Shown here: positions 53,425 through 62,456 of the stretch, piece after piece
Numbering within the stretch: position 1 is the first letter of the stretch
How the letters are laid out: each line of letters starts with the position of its first letter
Assembly: GCA_963787375.1 (NCBI GenBank)
Contig: CAWBCR010000017.1
Span: 310,001-374,000, forward strand
Source of the DNA: CAWBCR01 sp963787375
GTDB lineage: Bacteria; Chloroflexota; Anaerolineae; Aggregatilineales; UBA3940
Direction of reading: 5' to 3'
DNA: 64,000 nucleotides
Program-made: the position numbers and the translations under genes
The notes under the pieces: generated by a model
The model's database searches: none
What the model was told of the DNA's origin: nothing
What the model saw: only the letters and a program-made list of their open reading frames with translations

Positions 53425-54315
53425 ATGTCTGGAGATAAACTGCTCGTGATTCTCCCGCTTCTGGCGTTGGTGCTGGCGGGCGTGTCGATAGCCGGGTTGT
53501 GGTACTGGTGGACTTCTACTTCCGACGAGGAAAAGGCGGATGATGATGCCGCGTCGCCCGCACCGCCAGCAGAGCCAGCCGCGAATAAAGGGCTGGACGA
53601 GGAGTTTTCCGGCAGTTTCTTTGAGCGTCTGCGGGACTCCCTATCGCCCGTCAGCGACATGGTGAAGAGAGCCCTGCCGCAGTCGCAGCCGGCCTCGTTT
53701 GACAGCCAACCATCCTGGCGTGCATCATCTGTGCCGCCGGTATCGTCTATGGCAGGCAGCCATTCCGTCGAAGTGATGCGCCTGCTGCGCGACCTGTCTG
53801 ATGGCTCGCTGATTGTCGAGATCGATGGGCGGCGCTATCACAACCTGCGCGAGATCAGCGACCCGCAGATGGGTCGCCACTTCATGGGCAACGCTCAGGC
53901 GCTGGCCCGTTTCGCGCGGCTGGACGAGTACAGTGTGCCAGAAGACGAGGCTGAGACCTACACCCCCCCTGCTGCACCATCCCCAGAGCCTCAGTGGCAG
54001 CCGCCGGCCGCACCGCCGCCAGCCGCACCGCCCCCAGCCAGCTTGATCCCACGGATGGCTACCCCATCGTCAGAGGGCGATGCAGAGCCTGCTGCCGAGC
54101 TTTCGATGGCGGAGGAAATTGAGGAGCTGCTCCAGTTCCGCCTGACGATGACGCCGGACATGGCCCACCACTCGATCCACATCCGGCCCGGGGTGGGCGG
54201 CGGCATTCGTATTGAGGTCGATGGGCAGCACTATGACGGAGTTGGCGACGTACCTGACGCCGACGTTCGTGAGTTCATCCAGGCGACCACCCGCGAGTGG
54301 GAAGCCCGCCAGTAG
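53425..54315 (+). CDS. Membrane-anchored protein with two copies of a short beta motif, unknown function
   Basis: About 296 residues. One N-terminal membrane helix (LVILPLLALVLAGVSIAGLW) is followed by acidic and Pro/Ala-rich linkers. Two segments look like copies of one small module: SLIVEIDGRRYHNLREISD near residue 132 and GIRIEVDGQHYDGVGDVPD near residue 270. Both share I-x-V/E-DG-x-x-Y. I do not recognise a family. It lies 46 bases downstream of mutM and 38 before the protease gene on the same strand, so the three may be cotranscribed. Confidence 0.55.
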   Translation: MSGDKLLVILPLLALVLAGVSIAGLWYWWTSTSDEEKADDDAASPAPPAEPAANKGLDEEFSGSFFERLRDSLSPVSDMVKRALPQSQPASFDSQPSWRASSVPPVSSMAGSHSVEVMRLLRDLSDGSLIVEIDGRRYHNLREISDPQMGRHFMGNAQALARFARLDEYSVPEDEAETYTPPAAPSPEPQWQPPAAPPPAAPPPASLIPRMATPSSEGDAEPAAELSMAEEIEELLQFRLTMTPDMAHHSIHIRPGVGGGIRIEVDGQHYDGVGDVPDADVREFIQATTREWEARQ

Positions 54316-54353
54316 CCGCCAGAGGATAGGATAGGAGAGGAGGGGATGCACCG

Positions 54354-55412
54354 GTGAGCGACTCAACAGCCTCAGACGCGATCGCACAGGCGGCAAGCAC
54401 CCGTGCGAAGGTCGTTACGGAGTTCATGCAGCGGCAGAACGTGGTGGCCTGCGGAGTGGGCTACAAGATCAGGGGGAACCAGCCGACCAGCGTGCCAAGC
54501 ATCGTCGTTTCGGTGACGCAGAAAAAGCCGGCAGATACGCTCACAGAACAGGACCTGATCCCGCAGAGCGTCGAAGATGTGCCAACCGATGTCGTAGAGA
54601 CTGGGCTGATCGTCGCGTTTGCGCTGGACCGGCGCAGCAAGGTCCGCCCGGCCCGGCCCGGCGTTTCGGTCGGGTACGTCACAGGCAACACCGGCACACT
54701 CGGCTGCCTGGTGCGGCGCGGCAGCGACCTTTTCATCGTGAGCAACAACCACGTTCTGGCTGGCCTCAATGCCGCTGTGCGCGGCGACCCGATCGTCCAG
54801 CCCGGTCCGGCTGATGGCGGCACGCCCGGCGACAAGATCGGCGAGCTGGTCGACTTTGTGCCGCTCAGCTTTCTTGACGCGCCGGCCGGCTCCACGCCCA
54901 CGTCGGAGTCGGCGCAGTCGACTGAGCCTCAGGGCTGCGCGGCGATGATCGCGGGGCTGTTCGGCGGGCTGGGCAAGGTCGAGACGGCGCAGCCTGCGCC
55001 TATCACCCCGCAGGTCAACACTATTGACGTGGCGCTCGCGCGGCTGTCCGACAGCGGCATCGCCGTGCCAGACATCGTCGACGTCGGCGGGCCGCCGCTG
55101 GGCATCGCCGATGCGCAGCTTGGGATGCGGGTCATCAAGAGTGGCCGGACCTCCGGGCTGACTCAGGGGGTCATCATGCAGATCGACGTGACGGTCGACG
55201 TGCAGTATGACGCCAGAACAGCGCGCTTCGCCAACCAGATCATGGTGACGCCGTTCAGCCAGCCCGGCGACTCAGGCTCGCTGGTGCTGGACTACGAGCG
55301 GAACGCCGTCGGGCTGCTGTTTTCCGGCTCGAACCTGATCACCGTCGTCAACCCGATCCGCCCGGTGCTGACGGCATTGCGCGTAGAGCTTGTTACAGAG
55401 GGCACAGGCTAG
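54354..55412 (+). CDS. Trypsin-like serine protease-fold protein
   Basis: About 352 residues with the chymotrypsin-type triad visible: His in FIVSNNHVLAG, Asp in NTIDVALARL, Ser in SQPGDSGSLVLDY. RVIKSGRTSGLTQG is a further family segment. No signal peptide is evident, and an N-terminal helical region precedes the domain, so location is uncertain. The start is GTG at 54354, after GGAGAGGAGGGG. An Asp/Gly/Pro/Ser-rich loop (residues 180-210) interrupts the barrel. Related proteins are annotated as proteases of unknown role. Confidence 0.75.
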   Translation: MSDSTASDAIAQAASTRAKVVTEFMQRQNVVACGVGYKIRGNQPTSVPSIVVSVTQKKPADTLTEQDLIPQSVEDVPTDVVETGLIVAFALDRRSKVRPARPGVSVGYVTGNTGTLGCLVRRGSDLFIVSNNHVLAGLNAAVRGDPIVQPGPADGGTPGDKIGELVDFVPLSFLDAPAGSTPTSESAQSTEPQGCAAMIAGLFGGLGKVETAQPAPITPQVNTIDVALARLSDSGIAVPDIVDVGGPPLGIADAQLGMRVIKSGRTSGLTQGVIMQIDVTVDVQYDARTARFANQIMVTPFSQPGDSGSLVLDYERNAVGLLFSGSNLITVVNPIRPVLTALRVELVTEGTG

Positions 55413-55438
55413 TCGCTGTGAGGTACACTACCTGTAAG

Positions 55439-55460
55439 GTGGAAACCTACTTGTTTCCAC
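55439..55460. promoter_or_regulatory. Inverted repeat upstream of the NADPH reductase gene
   Basis: GTGGAAAC-N6-GTTTCCAC, 43 bases before the start codon of the reductase. No U-run follows, so an operator or weak hairpin is more likely than a terminator. Confidence 0.4.
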
Positions 55461-55502
55461 ACCGTTGATTCGAATATCGTATGCCAGAGGGAATAGAGCT
55501 GT

Positions 55503-56495
55503 ATGCCTGAGCGAGATGTTTTCGACATGATCATTTTGGGGGCCGGGCCGGCGGGCCTGTTCGGCGCGTTCTACGCCGGTATGCGCGAGATGCGCACCAA
55601 AATTATCGAGACGCTGCCTGAGCCGGGTGGGCAGCTCGCCGTGCTGTACCCGGAAAAGATGATCTATGACGTGCCGGGTTTCCCGAAAATCTTGGCCAAG
55701 GACCTGGTGACCAATCTCGTCGAGCAGGCCAAGACGTGGCACCCCGATTTCTTATACGACGAACAGGCGGAAGGCCTCGCACAGGGAGACGATGGGATCA
55801 TCACGCTGACGACCAACCATGGCGAGCACTACTCCCGCGCCCTGATCATCTGTGGCGGCATCGGGGCATTCCATCCCAACCGGCTGAAGAACGACAGCAT
55901 TGACCGGTTCGAAGGGAAGGGCGTCTACTATTTCGTGCAGGATAAGCGGCCATTCCACCGCAAACACCTGCTGGTGGTCGGCGGCGGCAACTCGGCTGTC
56001 GACTGGGCGCTCAATCTGAAGGACTACGCCACCTCGGTGACGCTCATTCACCGCCGCGAGGGATTCCGCGCACACCCCAGCAGTGTCACCGAGTTGATGA
56101 ATTCCACGGTGGATGTGAAGCTGTGGCATGAGATTAAGGAAGTCCACGGCAATGATCACATCACCGGCGTAACGATCTTTGACAACCGCACGGGTGAAGA
56201 GACCACGATCGATACCGAGGTGGTGCTGATGAACCTGGGCTTCAAGGCGGACCTCGGCCCGATTAAAGGGTGGGGGCTGGAGCTGGATAAGCGCTACATC
56301 GTCGTCAACGGGAAGCAGGAGACGAACATCCCCGGCGTGTATGCCGCCGGCGACATCGCCGCGCAGGAAGGCATCGAGCCGCTGAACCTGATCGCAACCG
56401 GGTTCGGGCAGGCGGCAGTCGCCGTGAACCAGGCATATGCCTATCTCACCGGCGGCAGGGTGTTTCCCGGCCACTCGTCGGAAATGCGCCTGTAG
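55503..56495 (+). CDS. Ferredoxin/thioredoxin-reductase-type NAD(P)H flavoprotein
   Basis: FAD enzyme of the YumC/ferredoxin-NADP reductase group, 330 residues. FAD motif MIILGAGPAGLFGAFYAGMR, the NADPH motif LLVVGGGNSAVDWALNL, and the C-terminal VYAAGDIAAQEGIEPLNLIA. The CxxC redox pair of thioredoxin reductase is absent, which supports a ferredoxin or flavodoxin partner. It is a single gene ended by a terminator. Confidence 0.85.
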   Translation: MPERDVFDMIILGAGPAGLFGAFYAGMREMRTKIIETLPEPGGQLAVLYPEKMIYDVPGFPKILAKDLVTNLVEQAKTWHPDFLYDEQAEGLAQGDDGIITLTTNHGEHYSRALIICGGIGAFHPNRLKNDSIDRFEGKGVYYFVQDKRPFHRKHLLVVGGGNSAVDWALNLKDYATSVTLIHRREGFRAHPSSVTELMNSTVDVKLWHEIKEVHGNDHITGVTIFDNRTGEETTIDTEVVLMNLGFKADLGPIKGWGLELDKRYIVVNGKQETNIPGVYAAGDIAAQEGIEPLNLIATGFGQAAVAVNQAYAYLTGGRVFPGHSSEMRL

Positions 56496-56519
56496 TCGAG
56501 GCCTGTTTCCAAACAATTG

Positions 56520-56549
56520 GGAGGCATCCTTGGGGTGCCTCCTTTGTTA
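56520..56549 (+). terminator. Intrinsic terminator of the reductase gene
   Basis: GGAGGCA pairs with TGCCTCC around a 9-base loop, followed by TTTGTTAT. The tail touches the 3' end of convergent lipB. Confidence 0.75.
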
Positions 56550-57281
56550 TTCCAGCGCCACACCAGCGCGCACGGCGGGCAGGCTGGTATGGACCGCCAC
56601 GCAGGCGAAGACAGTGGTGTACGCGTCGACAAACGCGGCCATCACGTCCTCCATCGACGGCGTGCGGCTGCCCAGCAGCTTCTCAAATGACGTTACGGGT
56701 TTATCTGCGATGCCACACGGAATGATGCCCCGGAAGTACGCCATGTCGGGCGCGACGTTCAGCGCCGTGCCATGTGTGCTGATGCCGCGTGCGCTGACGC
56801 GTACACCGATGGCGGCGATCTTCTCCGGCCCGGTGGGTGTGTCGACCCACACGCCAGTCAGCCCTTCCTCACGGCGGCCCTCGATGCCAAAGATGGCGAT
56901 GGTGCGGATCACCGTCTCTTCGATCTGGCGCAGGTAGCCGACGTAGTCGGCGCGCACCAGGCGTCCTGATGCATCAGCCTCGCCCAGGTAGCGAATGGGG
57001 TACGCGACAAGCTGGCCGGGCCCGTGATAAGTGATATCGCCGCCACGATCCACGTCGACAACGGTCACGCCCAGCCGCGCGCGCTCGTCGGCGCTCATCA
57101 GCAGGTGCGCCGGATCGGCAGAGCGGCCCAGTGTGTAGGTATGTGGGTGCTCAAGCAGCAGAAGCGTATCATCGATCTGCCCGGCGGCGCGCGCCTCGGC
57201 CAGCTCGCGCTGGATATCCCACGCGGCATGATACGCGATCAGGCCCAGCGGGATGACGTTGCATACAGGCTTTTCGCTCAT
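56547..57281 (-). CDS. lipB: Octanoyltransferase LipB
   Basis: Transfers octanoyl from acyl carrier protein to lipoate-dependent proteins. The signature RGGDITYHGPGQLVAYPI is intact, as are KIAAIGVRVSARGISTHGTA and the catalytic Cys in IIPCGIADKPVTS. The protein is about 244 residues. The ATG at 57281 has GAGG upstream. lipA is not in the window. The lipoprotein gene lies just upstream on the same strand. Confidence 0.95.
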   Translation of the reverse strand: MSEKPVCNVIPLGLIAYHAAWDIQRELAEARAAGQIDDTLLLLEHPHTYTLGRSADPAHLLMSADERARLGVTVVDVDRGGDITYHGPGQLVAYPIRYLGEADASGRLVRADYVGYLRQIEETVIRTIAIFGIEGRREEGLTGVWVDTPTGPEKIAAIGVRVSARGISTHGTALNVAPDMAYFRGIIPCGIADKPVTSFEKLLGSRTPSMEDVMAAFVDAYTTVFACVAVHTSLPAVRAGVALE

Positions 57282-57305
57282 AGCTGCCTCACTACTCTGC
57301 ATCCG

Positions 57306-58418
57306 TTACGGGCCCGACGGCGTGGGTGTCGGCACGCCAACAGGCTCCAGGCTGTCGATCAGCCACGGTGCGTCGCCACGCTGGGGTGGCGAGAAGCTCG
57401 CGACAAACGTCCCCTGCAGATCGCGGAACACAATCTGCCGTCCCTGCGCGCTGACGATCTGAAAACGCCGGTCGGGCATCTGTAGGCCAAAGTCGACCGC
57501 TGCGCCGACGACATCCGGGCTGGACGCCAAATGTGTGGCTCCGGTCGCATCGTTGCTCTGGAGCCGCTCGACAAATTCGACCAGCGTTGCGTAAGGCGAG
57601 GCTACCGCGACCTGCCAGTACCACGTAGCCGGATCGGCGGATGGGTCCACCGGCGGCCAGACGGCGTAAGCGCTGCCGTCGCGCCGCCACACCACGCGGA
57701 AGGTCCGGCGCGGCGCATCGCCCAACTCGTAGAATGCCCCGGTGGTGCCCTCCGCCGGGCCTGTGACGACGATCTGCGACAGGTCGGGCGAAACCTCCAG
57801 CGACCCACCGCGCGCGTTGAACCACCAATCAGGCGCTTCGTCCGACAGCCACACCTGCCAATCAGCCGTTCCGTGCGTGATTAGAGCATAGTGCGCGCGG
57901 GTGACGTTGTCCATTCCCAGCGTCGTGAAGCTTATACCTGTCTCGCCGCTGCCCCATGTCACGTCCATCGACTGCAGACCGACCGTCCAGCGGCTGATCT
58001 CCACCGGCGACGTGTCGGTAGAAAGGTCGAACAGGATCAATCCCATTCCCTCCGGCAACGCCACGATGGCCAGCCTGCCGCTGCGCCGGATCAGGGCCGG
58101 TTCTGGCAGCGTCAGCCTGCCGGACGAGAACGCGATCTGGCTGTAGTAGGTTGACGCAACGCGGTCGTCAGCTTTCGCGACGGCATCGTCACGCAGGAAG
58201 CGGTCTGTTGCTGCCAGGATGGAAGCGCGCCGCACGGTGGGGTCGGCCAGCCGGTACGCCTCGCGCAGTTGACTTTCGAGCGGTGGGAGTGGAGTGGCTT
58301 CTGGAACGGATGATGTGGACGCTGAGGGCAGCGCGGTACGCGGGGCCTGGCAGGCCGCGAGCATGGCGGACGCCGCCAGGAGCAGGAAGATCGGCAGTGA
58401 TGCGGGTCTGGAGCGCAT
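57306..58418 (-). CDS. Lipoprotein of unknown function
   Basis: About 370 residues with a lipobox AMLAAC after a hydrophobic signal segment (LPIFLLLAASAMLAAC). The mature part is beta-rich, and WD-like or propeller-like phrases such as GRLAIVALPEGMGLILFDL and GGSLEVSPDLSQIVVTGPAE occur. I do not recognise a named family. It is placed between lipB and the GAF-domain gene on the same strand, with 15 bases to the latter, so cotranscription is likely. Confidence 0.65.
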   Translation of the reverse strand: MRSRPASLPIFLLLAASAMLAACQAPRTALPSASTSSVPEATPLPPLESQLREAYRLADPTVRRASILAATDRFLRDDAVAKADDRVASTYYSQIAFSSGRLTLPEPALIRRSGRLAIVALPEGMGLILFDLSTDTSPVEISRWTVGLQSMDVTWGSGETGISFTTLGMDNVTRAHYALITHGTADWQVWLSDEAPDWWFNARGGSLEVSPDLSQIVVTGPAEGTTGAFYELGDAPRRTFRVVWRRDGSAYAVWPPVDPSADPATWYWQVAVASPYATLVEFVERLQSNDATGATHLASSPDVVGAAVDFGLQMPDRRFQIVSAQGRQIVFRDLQGTFVASFSPPQRGDAPWLIDSLEPVGVPTPTPSGP

Positions 58419-58432
58419 AGCGGGCAAAGAGG

Positions 58433-59536
58433 TTAGCTGCCTGACGCGGCCTCGTCGAGCGCCTGCTTGATGAAGCCCACGATCTCCTTGAGGCGGTCGG
58501 CAGCCAGCTTCACGCGGGAGATGGCGCTGCGCTGGCTCTCGGTCAGCGGGCCGAAACCGCCTTTCAGCAGCGTGTCAACCTGGGACTCGATCCCCTCAAC
58601 CGGATCGAACAACGTATCGGCGTGGTAGCCTACTGTGCGGGCCCCGATCAGGGCCGCATCGATGCGAGCTTCGAGGCGGGCCAGTGCGCTGACCTTGTCG
58701 ATGGCAATGGCGGCGTAGTCGGCCAGGCTGGTGAGCACGGCCTGGTCGCTGTCTTCGAAAGACGTGCCCGGCTGGGCATACACGGCCAGCACGCCGATGG
58801 TCCGCTGCCCGCCTACGATTGGCACGGTGATGTGCGGGTTGGAAGCATCACCCAGGGCCGGCTGCCCGGTCTGAAACACCTGCGCCGGGTCAGATGCCGG
58901 CTGCGGCCAGCGCATGGCCTCGATCTGCGCTTCGTCCAGCCCCTGTTGCGCATACAACCCCAGCACGCTGCTGTCTTCATCGGGTAGGTAGATGGCGCAG
59001 TAGGCGGAGCGTGTCAGGAAAGCTGCCGCTTCGACGATACGGTCGAGCATTGCGAACAGATCGGACAGCGTGGAAATCGACCGGCCAATCCGGGATAGCG
59101 CCTTCATCTCGTTCAGGCGGCGCGCCAGCGCTGACTGTGTCTTTTCGAGGCGGCGCTGAATCGCTGCCTGCTCGCGCTCCTGCAGAATCTGCGCGACGAA
59201 GCCATCGAGGCGCTCAAGCAGCGCAGACGGCTCAACCGGCCTCTGGATGAAGTCACGGATGCCTAACGCGAACACGTCGGCGGCCATTTCTTCGGTGAGC
59301 CGGGGCGCGATCAGCAGCGCAGGTGTATCGCAGCCCATCCGGCGCTGCGCTCTCAGCCCGGCAAACGGGCTGCCACGCAGCTGGGTGATATCGACCAGGA
59401 CGGCGTCACAGCCTGGCGGCGGGGTAAAGTCGTCTGCCAGTGTGGCGGTGAACCCCGCTTGGGGCAGCAGGCCATGTGCCAGTTGATCAGCGGCTTCGCT
59501 GCTATCGGTGACGACGAGAACGTGCCCGTGACTCAT
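58433..59536 (-). CDS. Receiver-GAF signalling protein without a kinase domain
   Basis: About 367 residues. A receiver-like domain (HVLVVTDSSEAADQL, VLVDITQLRG with the phosphoryl-site Asp, RDFIQRPVEP with Arg-Pro rather than Lys-Pro) leads into a coiled coil. A GAF domain follows (LSTLSDLFAMLDRIVEAAAF, HITVPIVGGQRTIGVLAVY). The C-terminal 60 residues look like a HisKA dimerisation helix pair (GPLTESQRSAISRVKLAADR), but no His phospho-site or ATPase domain follows. It may act as a sensor partner for the single-domain response regulator encoded just upstream on this strand. Confidence 0.7.
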   Translation of the reverse strand: MSHGHVLVVTDSSEAADQLAHGLLPQAGFTATLADDFTPPPGCDAVLVDITQLRGSPFAGLRAQRRMGCDTPALLIAPRLTEEMAADVFALGIRDFIQRPVEPSALLERLDGFVAQILQEREQAAIQRRLEKTQSALARRLNEMKALSRIGRSISTLSDLFAMLDRIVEAAAFLTRSAYCAIYLPDEDSSVLGLYAQQGLDEAQIEAMRWPQPASDPAQVFQTGQPALGDASNPHITVPIVGGQRTIGVLAVYAQPGTSFEDSDQAVLTSLADYAAIAIDKVSALARLEARIDAALIGARTVGYHADTLFDPVEGIESQVDTLLKGGFGPLTESQRSAISRVKLAADRLKEIVGFIKQALDEAASGS

Positions 59537-59559
59537 GCCTGCCTGCGACTTCCGTGATG

Positions 59560-59934
59560 CTAGCTGCTCAGATACCCGCGAATTTTTCCGGAAAGTTCAG
59601 AGAGATTGATCGGCTTCGAAACATAGTCATCGCAGCCCGCCTCAAGCGCACGCTCGCGGTCACCCAACATGGCGTGAGCCGTCAGCGCGATGATGGGGAT
59701 GTGCTTGATGGTTTCGTCGGCCTTGATCTCTCGCGTGGCTTCCCACCCGTCTTTGCGTGGCAGTGAGAGGTCCATCAAGATCAGCGATGGCTTTTCTTTT
59801 ACAGCCATCTCAATCCCCTGGATACCGTCGATGGCCTCGATGACTTCATAACCCAGTGCATGGAGCAGGTCTGAAATCAAGGTTCGATTATCAGGGTTGT
59901 CCTCGACAACCAGGATGCGCTTTCCCTGGCTCAT
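59560..59934 (-). CDS. Single-domain response regulator
   Basis: CheY-like receiver of about 124 residues. RILVVEDNPDNRTLI gives the acidic pair, LILMDLSLPRKDGWEA the phosphorylated Asp, IALTAHAM the Thr/Ser and DDYVSKPI the Lys. It has no output domain, so it must act by protein contact. The ATG at 59934 follows GGAG. It is 24 bases upstream of the receiver-GAF gene in transcription order. Confidence 0.9.
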   Translation of the reverse strand: MSQGKRILVVEDNPDNRTLISDLLHALGYEVIEAIDGIQGIEMAVKEKPSLILMDLSLPRKDGWEATREIKADETIKHIPIIALTAHAMLGDRERALEAGCDDYVSKPINLSELSGKIRGYLSS

Positions 59935-60020
59935 GCTACTCTCCATCGCTGGCGAATACGGTAACCGGCCCGACCTGCTTCGACAGCGCCTCCCTGCCCA
60001 GTTCCGTGCTGCGAAACGTC

Positions 60021-60560
60021 TTACAACTTGGGTGGCTGGAACGTCGACTGATACAACTGTGTCGCATGCCGGATCTGTTCTTTGGCAACCGCAGCCGGCT
60101 CCCAGCCCATCACCTCGACGCGTGCACCCTCAAGGTCCTTGTATACCGCGAAGAAGTGCTTGACTTCTTCCAGGAAGTGCTTGGGAACATCGGTCAGGTC
60201 GTGGTAGTCCTGATAGAGTGGGTCTTTGTCAGGTACGCCCAGGACTTTGTCGTCGGGTGCGCCACGGTCAAGCATGCGGAACAACCCAATTGGCCGAACC
60301 TCGATGACACAGCCGGGAAACGTTGGCTCGTTGATCATCACCAGGATGTCGAGTGGGTCGCCATCCTCGTAGTATGTGCGCGGGATCAGGCCATAATCGC
60401 CGGGATAGTACAGCGAAGAGTACAAAACGCGATCCAGCTTGATGATCCCTGCCTGCTTATGGTACTCGTATTTGTTGCGGCTCCCCTTGGGGATCTCCAC
60501 AATGGTGTACACCACGTCAGGCGAACTGGGTCCGGGCGGAAGCTCATGCCATAGGTTCAT
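60021..60560 (-). CDS. ppa: Inorganic pyrophosphatase, family I
   Basis: Soluble pyrophosphatase, 179 residues. VYTIVEIPKGSRNKYEYHK, YPGDYGLIPRTYYEDGDPLD and LDILVMINEP show the family I active site with its Asp cluster. Its start overlaps the stop of the zinc-finger gene (60557-60560). A cytosolic pyrophosphatase would compete for PPi with the PPi-type phosphofructokinase encoded at 46 kb. Confidence 0.95.
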   Translation of the reverse strand: MNLWHELPPGPSSPDVVYTIVEIPKGSRNKYEYHKQAGIIKLDRVLYSSLYYPGDYGLIPRTYYEDGDPLDILVMINEPTFPGCVIEVRPIGLFRMLDRGAPDDKVLGVPDKDPLYQDYHDLTDVPKHFLEEVKHFFAVYKDLEGARVEVMGWEPAAVAKEQIRHATQLYQSTFQPPKL

Positions 60561-60844
60561 GAGAATTGCGCGCTCCGTCTTCTGTTGGCTACAAACAGAT
60601 GTCTGGTGCTGCTGGCATGACCCAGCGGCTCATCTTCTTGCGGATCATCCTGATCGATCCCCAGCAGCATCTCAAGCTGCGCGATGCTCTCTTCGTCGAA
60701 CTCGACGTCGTCACACACGTCGCATACCCACACAGGAACATCTGGCAGCAGGACGAGCTGCCCCTCTACCCACTGAGTATAGGTAGCCCGCCGCTCATGC
60801 CGCGTTCCGATATGACAGACTGTACACTGCATTTCCAAATCCAC
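60557..60844 (-). CDS. YgiT-type zinc-finger protein
   Basis: 95 residues with two CxxC pairs: MQCTVCHIGT near the start and VWVCDVCDDVEF near residue 42. This resembles the N-terminal zinc part of MqsA/YgiT antitoxins. No helix-turn-helix domain is attached, and no toxin gene is adjacent. It overlaps ppa by four bases, so translation is probably coupled. Confidence 0.7.
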   Translation of the reverse strand: MDLEMQCTVCHIGTRHERRATYTQWVEGQLVLLPDVPVWVCDVCDDVEFDEESIAQLEMLLGIDQDDPQEDEPLGHASSTRHLFVANRRRSAQFS

Positions 60845-60901
60845 AGGTGCTCCCTTCGCGCCCGGCAGTAATCCCCGCCGCCGCGCGGCAAAATTCCCGG
60901 T

Positions 60902-61600
60902 CTATGGCGTTGAGTAGCTGAAATGCGGGATGACGCCCCAGTTCTGTGGGGGCCAGTATGACACCCACGCCTTCCCGACGATGTATTGCTGCTCCAGCAT
61001 CCCCCAACTGCGCGAATCGCTTGAGCTGTTGCGGTTGTCACCCAGCACAAAGTAGCTGTTATCCGGGACCGTCCACGAGCCGGTCCGGCCTCGGTACGGG
61101 ACCCCCGCCATTTTGTCGAGGTACGGTTCGGCCAATGGGGTGCCATCAACCGAAACCTGACCATTGTCGTCAATCGTAACCGTTTCGCCCGGCAGGCCGA
61201 TTACCCGCTTGACATAGTCGTCGCTGGGGTTGCCTGGATAATCGAAGACGATGATATCACCGCGCTGGGGCGCACCCAGACGGAACAAGTCTGCGACGTG
61301 CATATAGGCCAGGCGGCTGACGATCAGGAATTGGCCGGTGTGCAGATTGGGCTCCATACTCTGGCCCTCAACCACGTAGCGCGCCGTCGTGCCATTGACA
61401 ATCAACCAGATGACAACCGCCAGGATAATCGTCTCAACGACTTCGCGCAGGAGTGAGCGCAGCCCGGATTGCGTCTCTGCCGATTCTTCGAGATCAGGAT
61501 TTTCTGCAACGACGACTTCGCTCTCAACCACGTTGAGGGCCTCGTCTGGCGTCTCACCACCCTGGGTCAGTTGATCGGTGTAATTCACATTGCTACCCAT
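60902..61600 (-). CDS. lepB: Signal peptidase I
   Basis: Membrane serine peptidase that cuts exported proteins. Catalytic Ser in VVEGQSMEPNLHTG, catalytic Lys in DYVKRVIGLPGETV, and the C-terminal GDNRNSSSDSRSWG. One N-terminal membrane helix (TIILAVVIWLIVNG). The ATG at 61600 is chosen for GAGG upstream and because the extended frame to 61726 has no conserved start. Length about 232 residues. A TATAAT-containing palindrome GATTATAATC lies at 61701-61710 upstream. Confidence 0.9.
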   Translation of the reverse strand: MGSNVNYTDQLTQGGETPDEALNVVESEVVVAENPDLEESAETQSGLRSLLREVVETIILAVVIWLIVNGTTARYVVEGQSMEPNLHTGQFLIVSRLAYMHVADLFRLGAPQRGDIIVFDYPGNPSDDYVKRVIGLPGETVTIDDNGQVSVDGTPLAEPYLDKMAGVPYRGRTGSWTVPDNSYFVLGDNRNSSSDSRSWGMLEQQYIVGKAWVSYWPPQNWGVIPHFSYSTP

Positions 61601-61807
61601 CTCGCCTCGAATAACAGATTGGATTATAGACCCGCCGTCCCCACTCGCCAAGCATGGTTCTATTGAGGATACCGTCTCTACCCGCTGCCAACCAGTAAGG
61701 ATTATAATCGAACCGTGAGGAGCCATTATAGGCCAGGAGTTGACGTTCAGCGCTCATGGCTGTTACGTTTATGTGGACTCATGGCCGCCGCATAGATAGG
61801 ATCCAGA

Positions 61808-62386
61808 GTGGAGTACTCGACGTTCAGCGATGAGTTTCTATTGAGCCTGATCAAGCAGGCCGACACAGACGCGCTTGCCGAATTGTACGATCGGTACAGC
61901 CGGCTGGTCTACAGCATCGCCTGGCACGTGCTTGACGACAGGGCGGCGGCGGAGGAAGTGACTCTGGATGTCTTTGTACATGTCTGGTCAAAAGCTTCGA
62001 CTTTTCGCCGAGAACGGGCTAAAGTCAGTACGTGGTTGTCGAGTATGGCTCGCTATCGCGCCATCGATGTCCTGCGCAAAGAAGGGGCGCGGCCTCTTCG
62101 TAACAGCGTAAGCTGGGCAGACGCGACGCTGATCGTCGCGTCTGAGAGTGAAGGTCCGGAAGAGACGGCAGAGCGGGACCTGCGCCGCGAACGGCTGAGC
62201 ACGGCTATTGCACAGCTTCCGGCTGAACAGCGCGAGGTGCTTTCGCTGGCGTATTTCAGAGGATACTCGCACAGCCAGATCGCGGCACACCTGGGGCAGC
62301 CGCTGGGCACGGTCAAGACACGCATCAGGCTGGCTATGCAGAAACTGCGCGAGGACCTGCAAGACGAGCAGGTTACGCAAAGTTGA
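61808..62386 (+). CDS. ECF-type sigma factor
   Basis: Extracytoplasmic-function sigma factor of 192 residues. Region 2 (DALAELYDRYSRLVYSIAWH, AEEVTLDVFVHVW) and region 4 (QLPAEQREVLSLAYFRGYSH, GTVKTRIRLAMQKLR) are clear; region 3 is absent. The start is GTG at 61808. The anti-sigma gene lies 70 bases downstream, with a 13-base palindrome GTACGTAACGTAC at 62417-62429 between them. Confidence 0.9.
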   Translation: MEYSTFSDEFLLSLIKQADTDALAELYDRYSRLVYSIAWHVLDDRAAAEEVTLDVFVHVWSKASTFRRERAKVSTWLSSMARYRAIDVLRKEGARPLRNSVSWADATLIVASESEGPEETAERDLRRERLSTAIAQLPAEQREVLSLAYFRGYSHSQIAAHLGQPLGTVKTRIRLAMQKLREDLQDEQVTQS

Positions 62387-62456
62387 TAGGATCCCACAGA
62401 TCCAAACGGTCGGCAGGTACGTAACGTACATAACGAATGTGTTCCAGGTGCTGTGT

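Noticed and set aside
60557..60844. Toxin-antitoxin pair (MqsA-like zinc finger)
   Set aside because: The helix-turn-helix part of MqsA is absent and no toxin gene is adjacent; the neighbour is pyrophosphatase.
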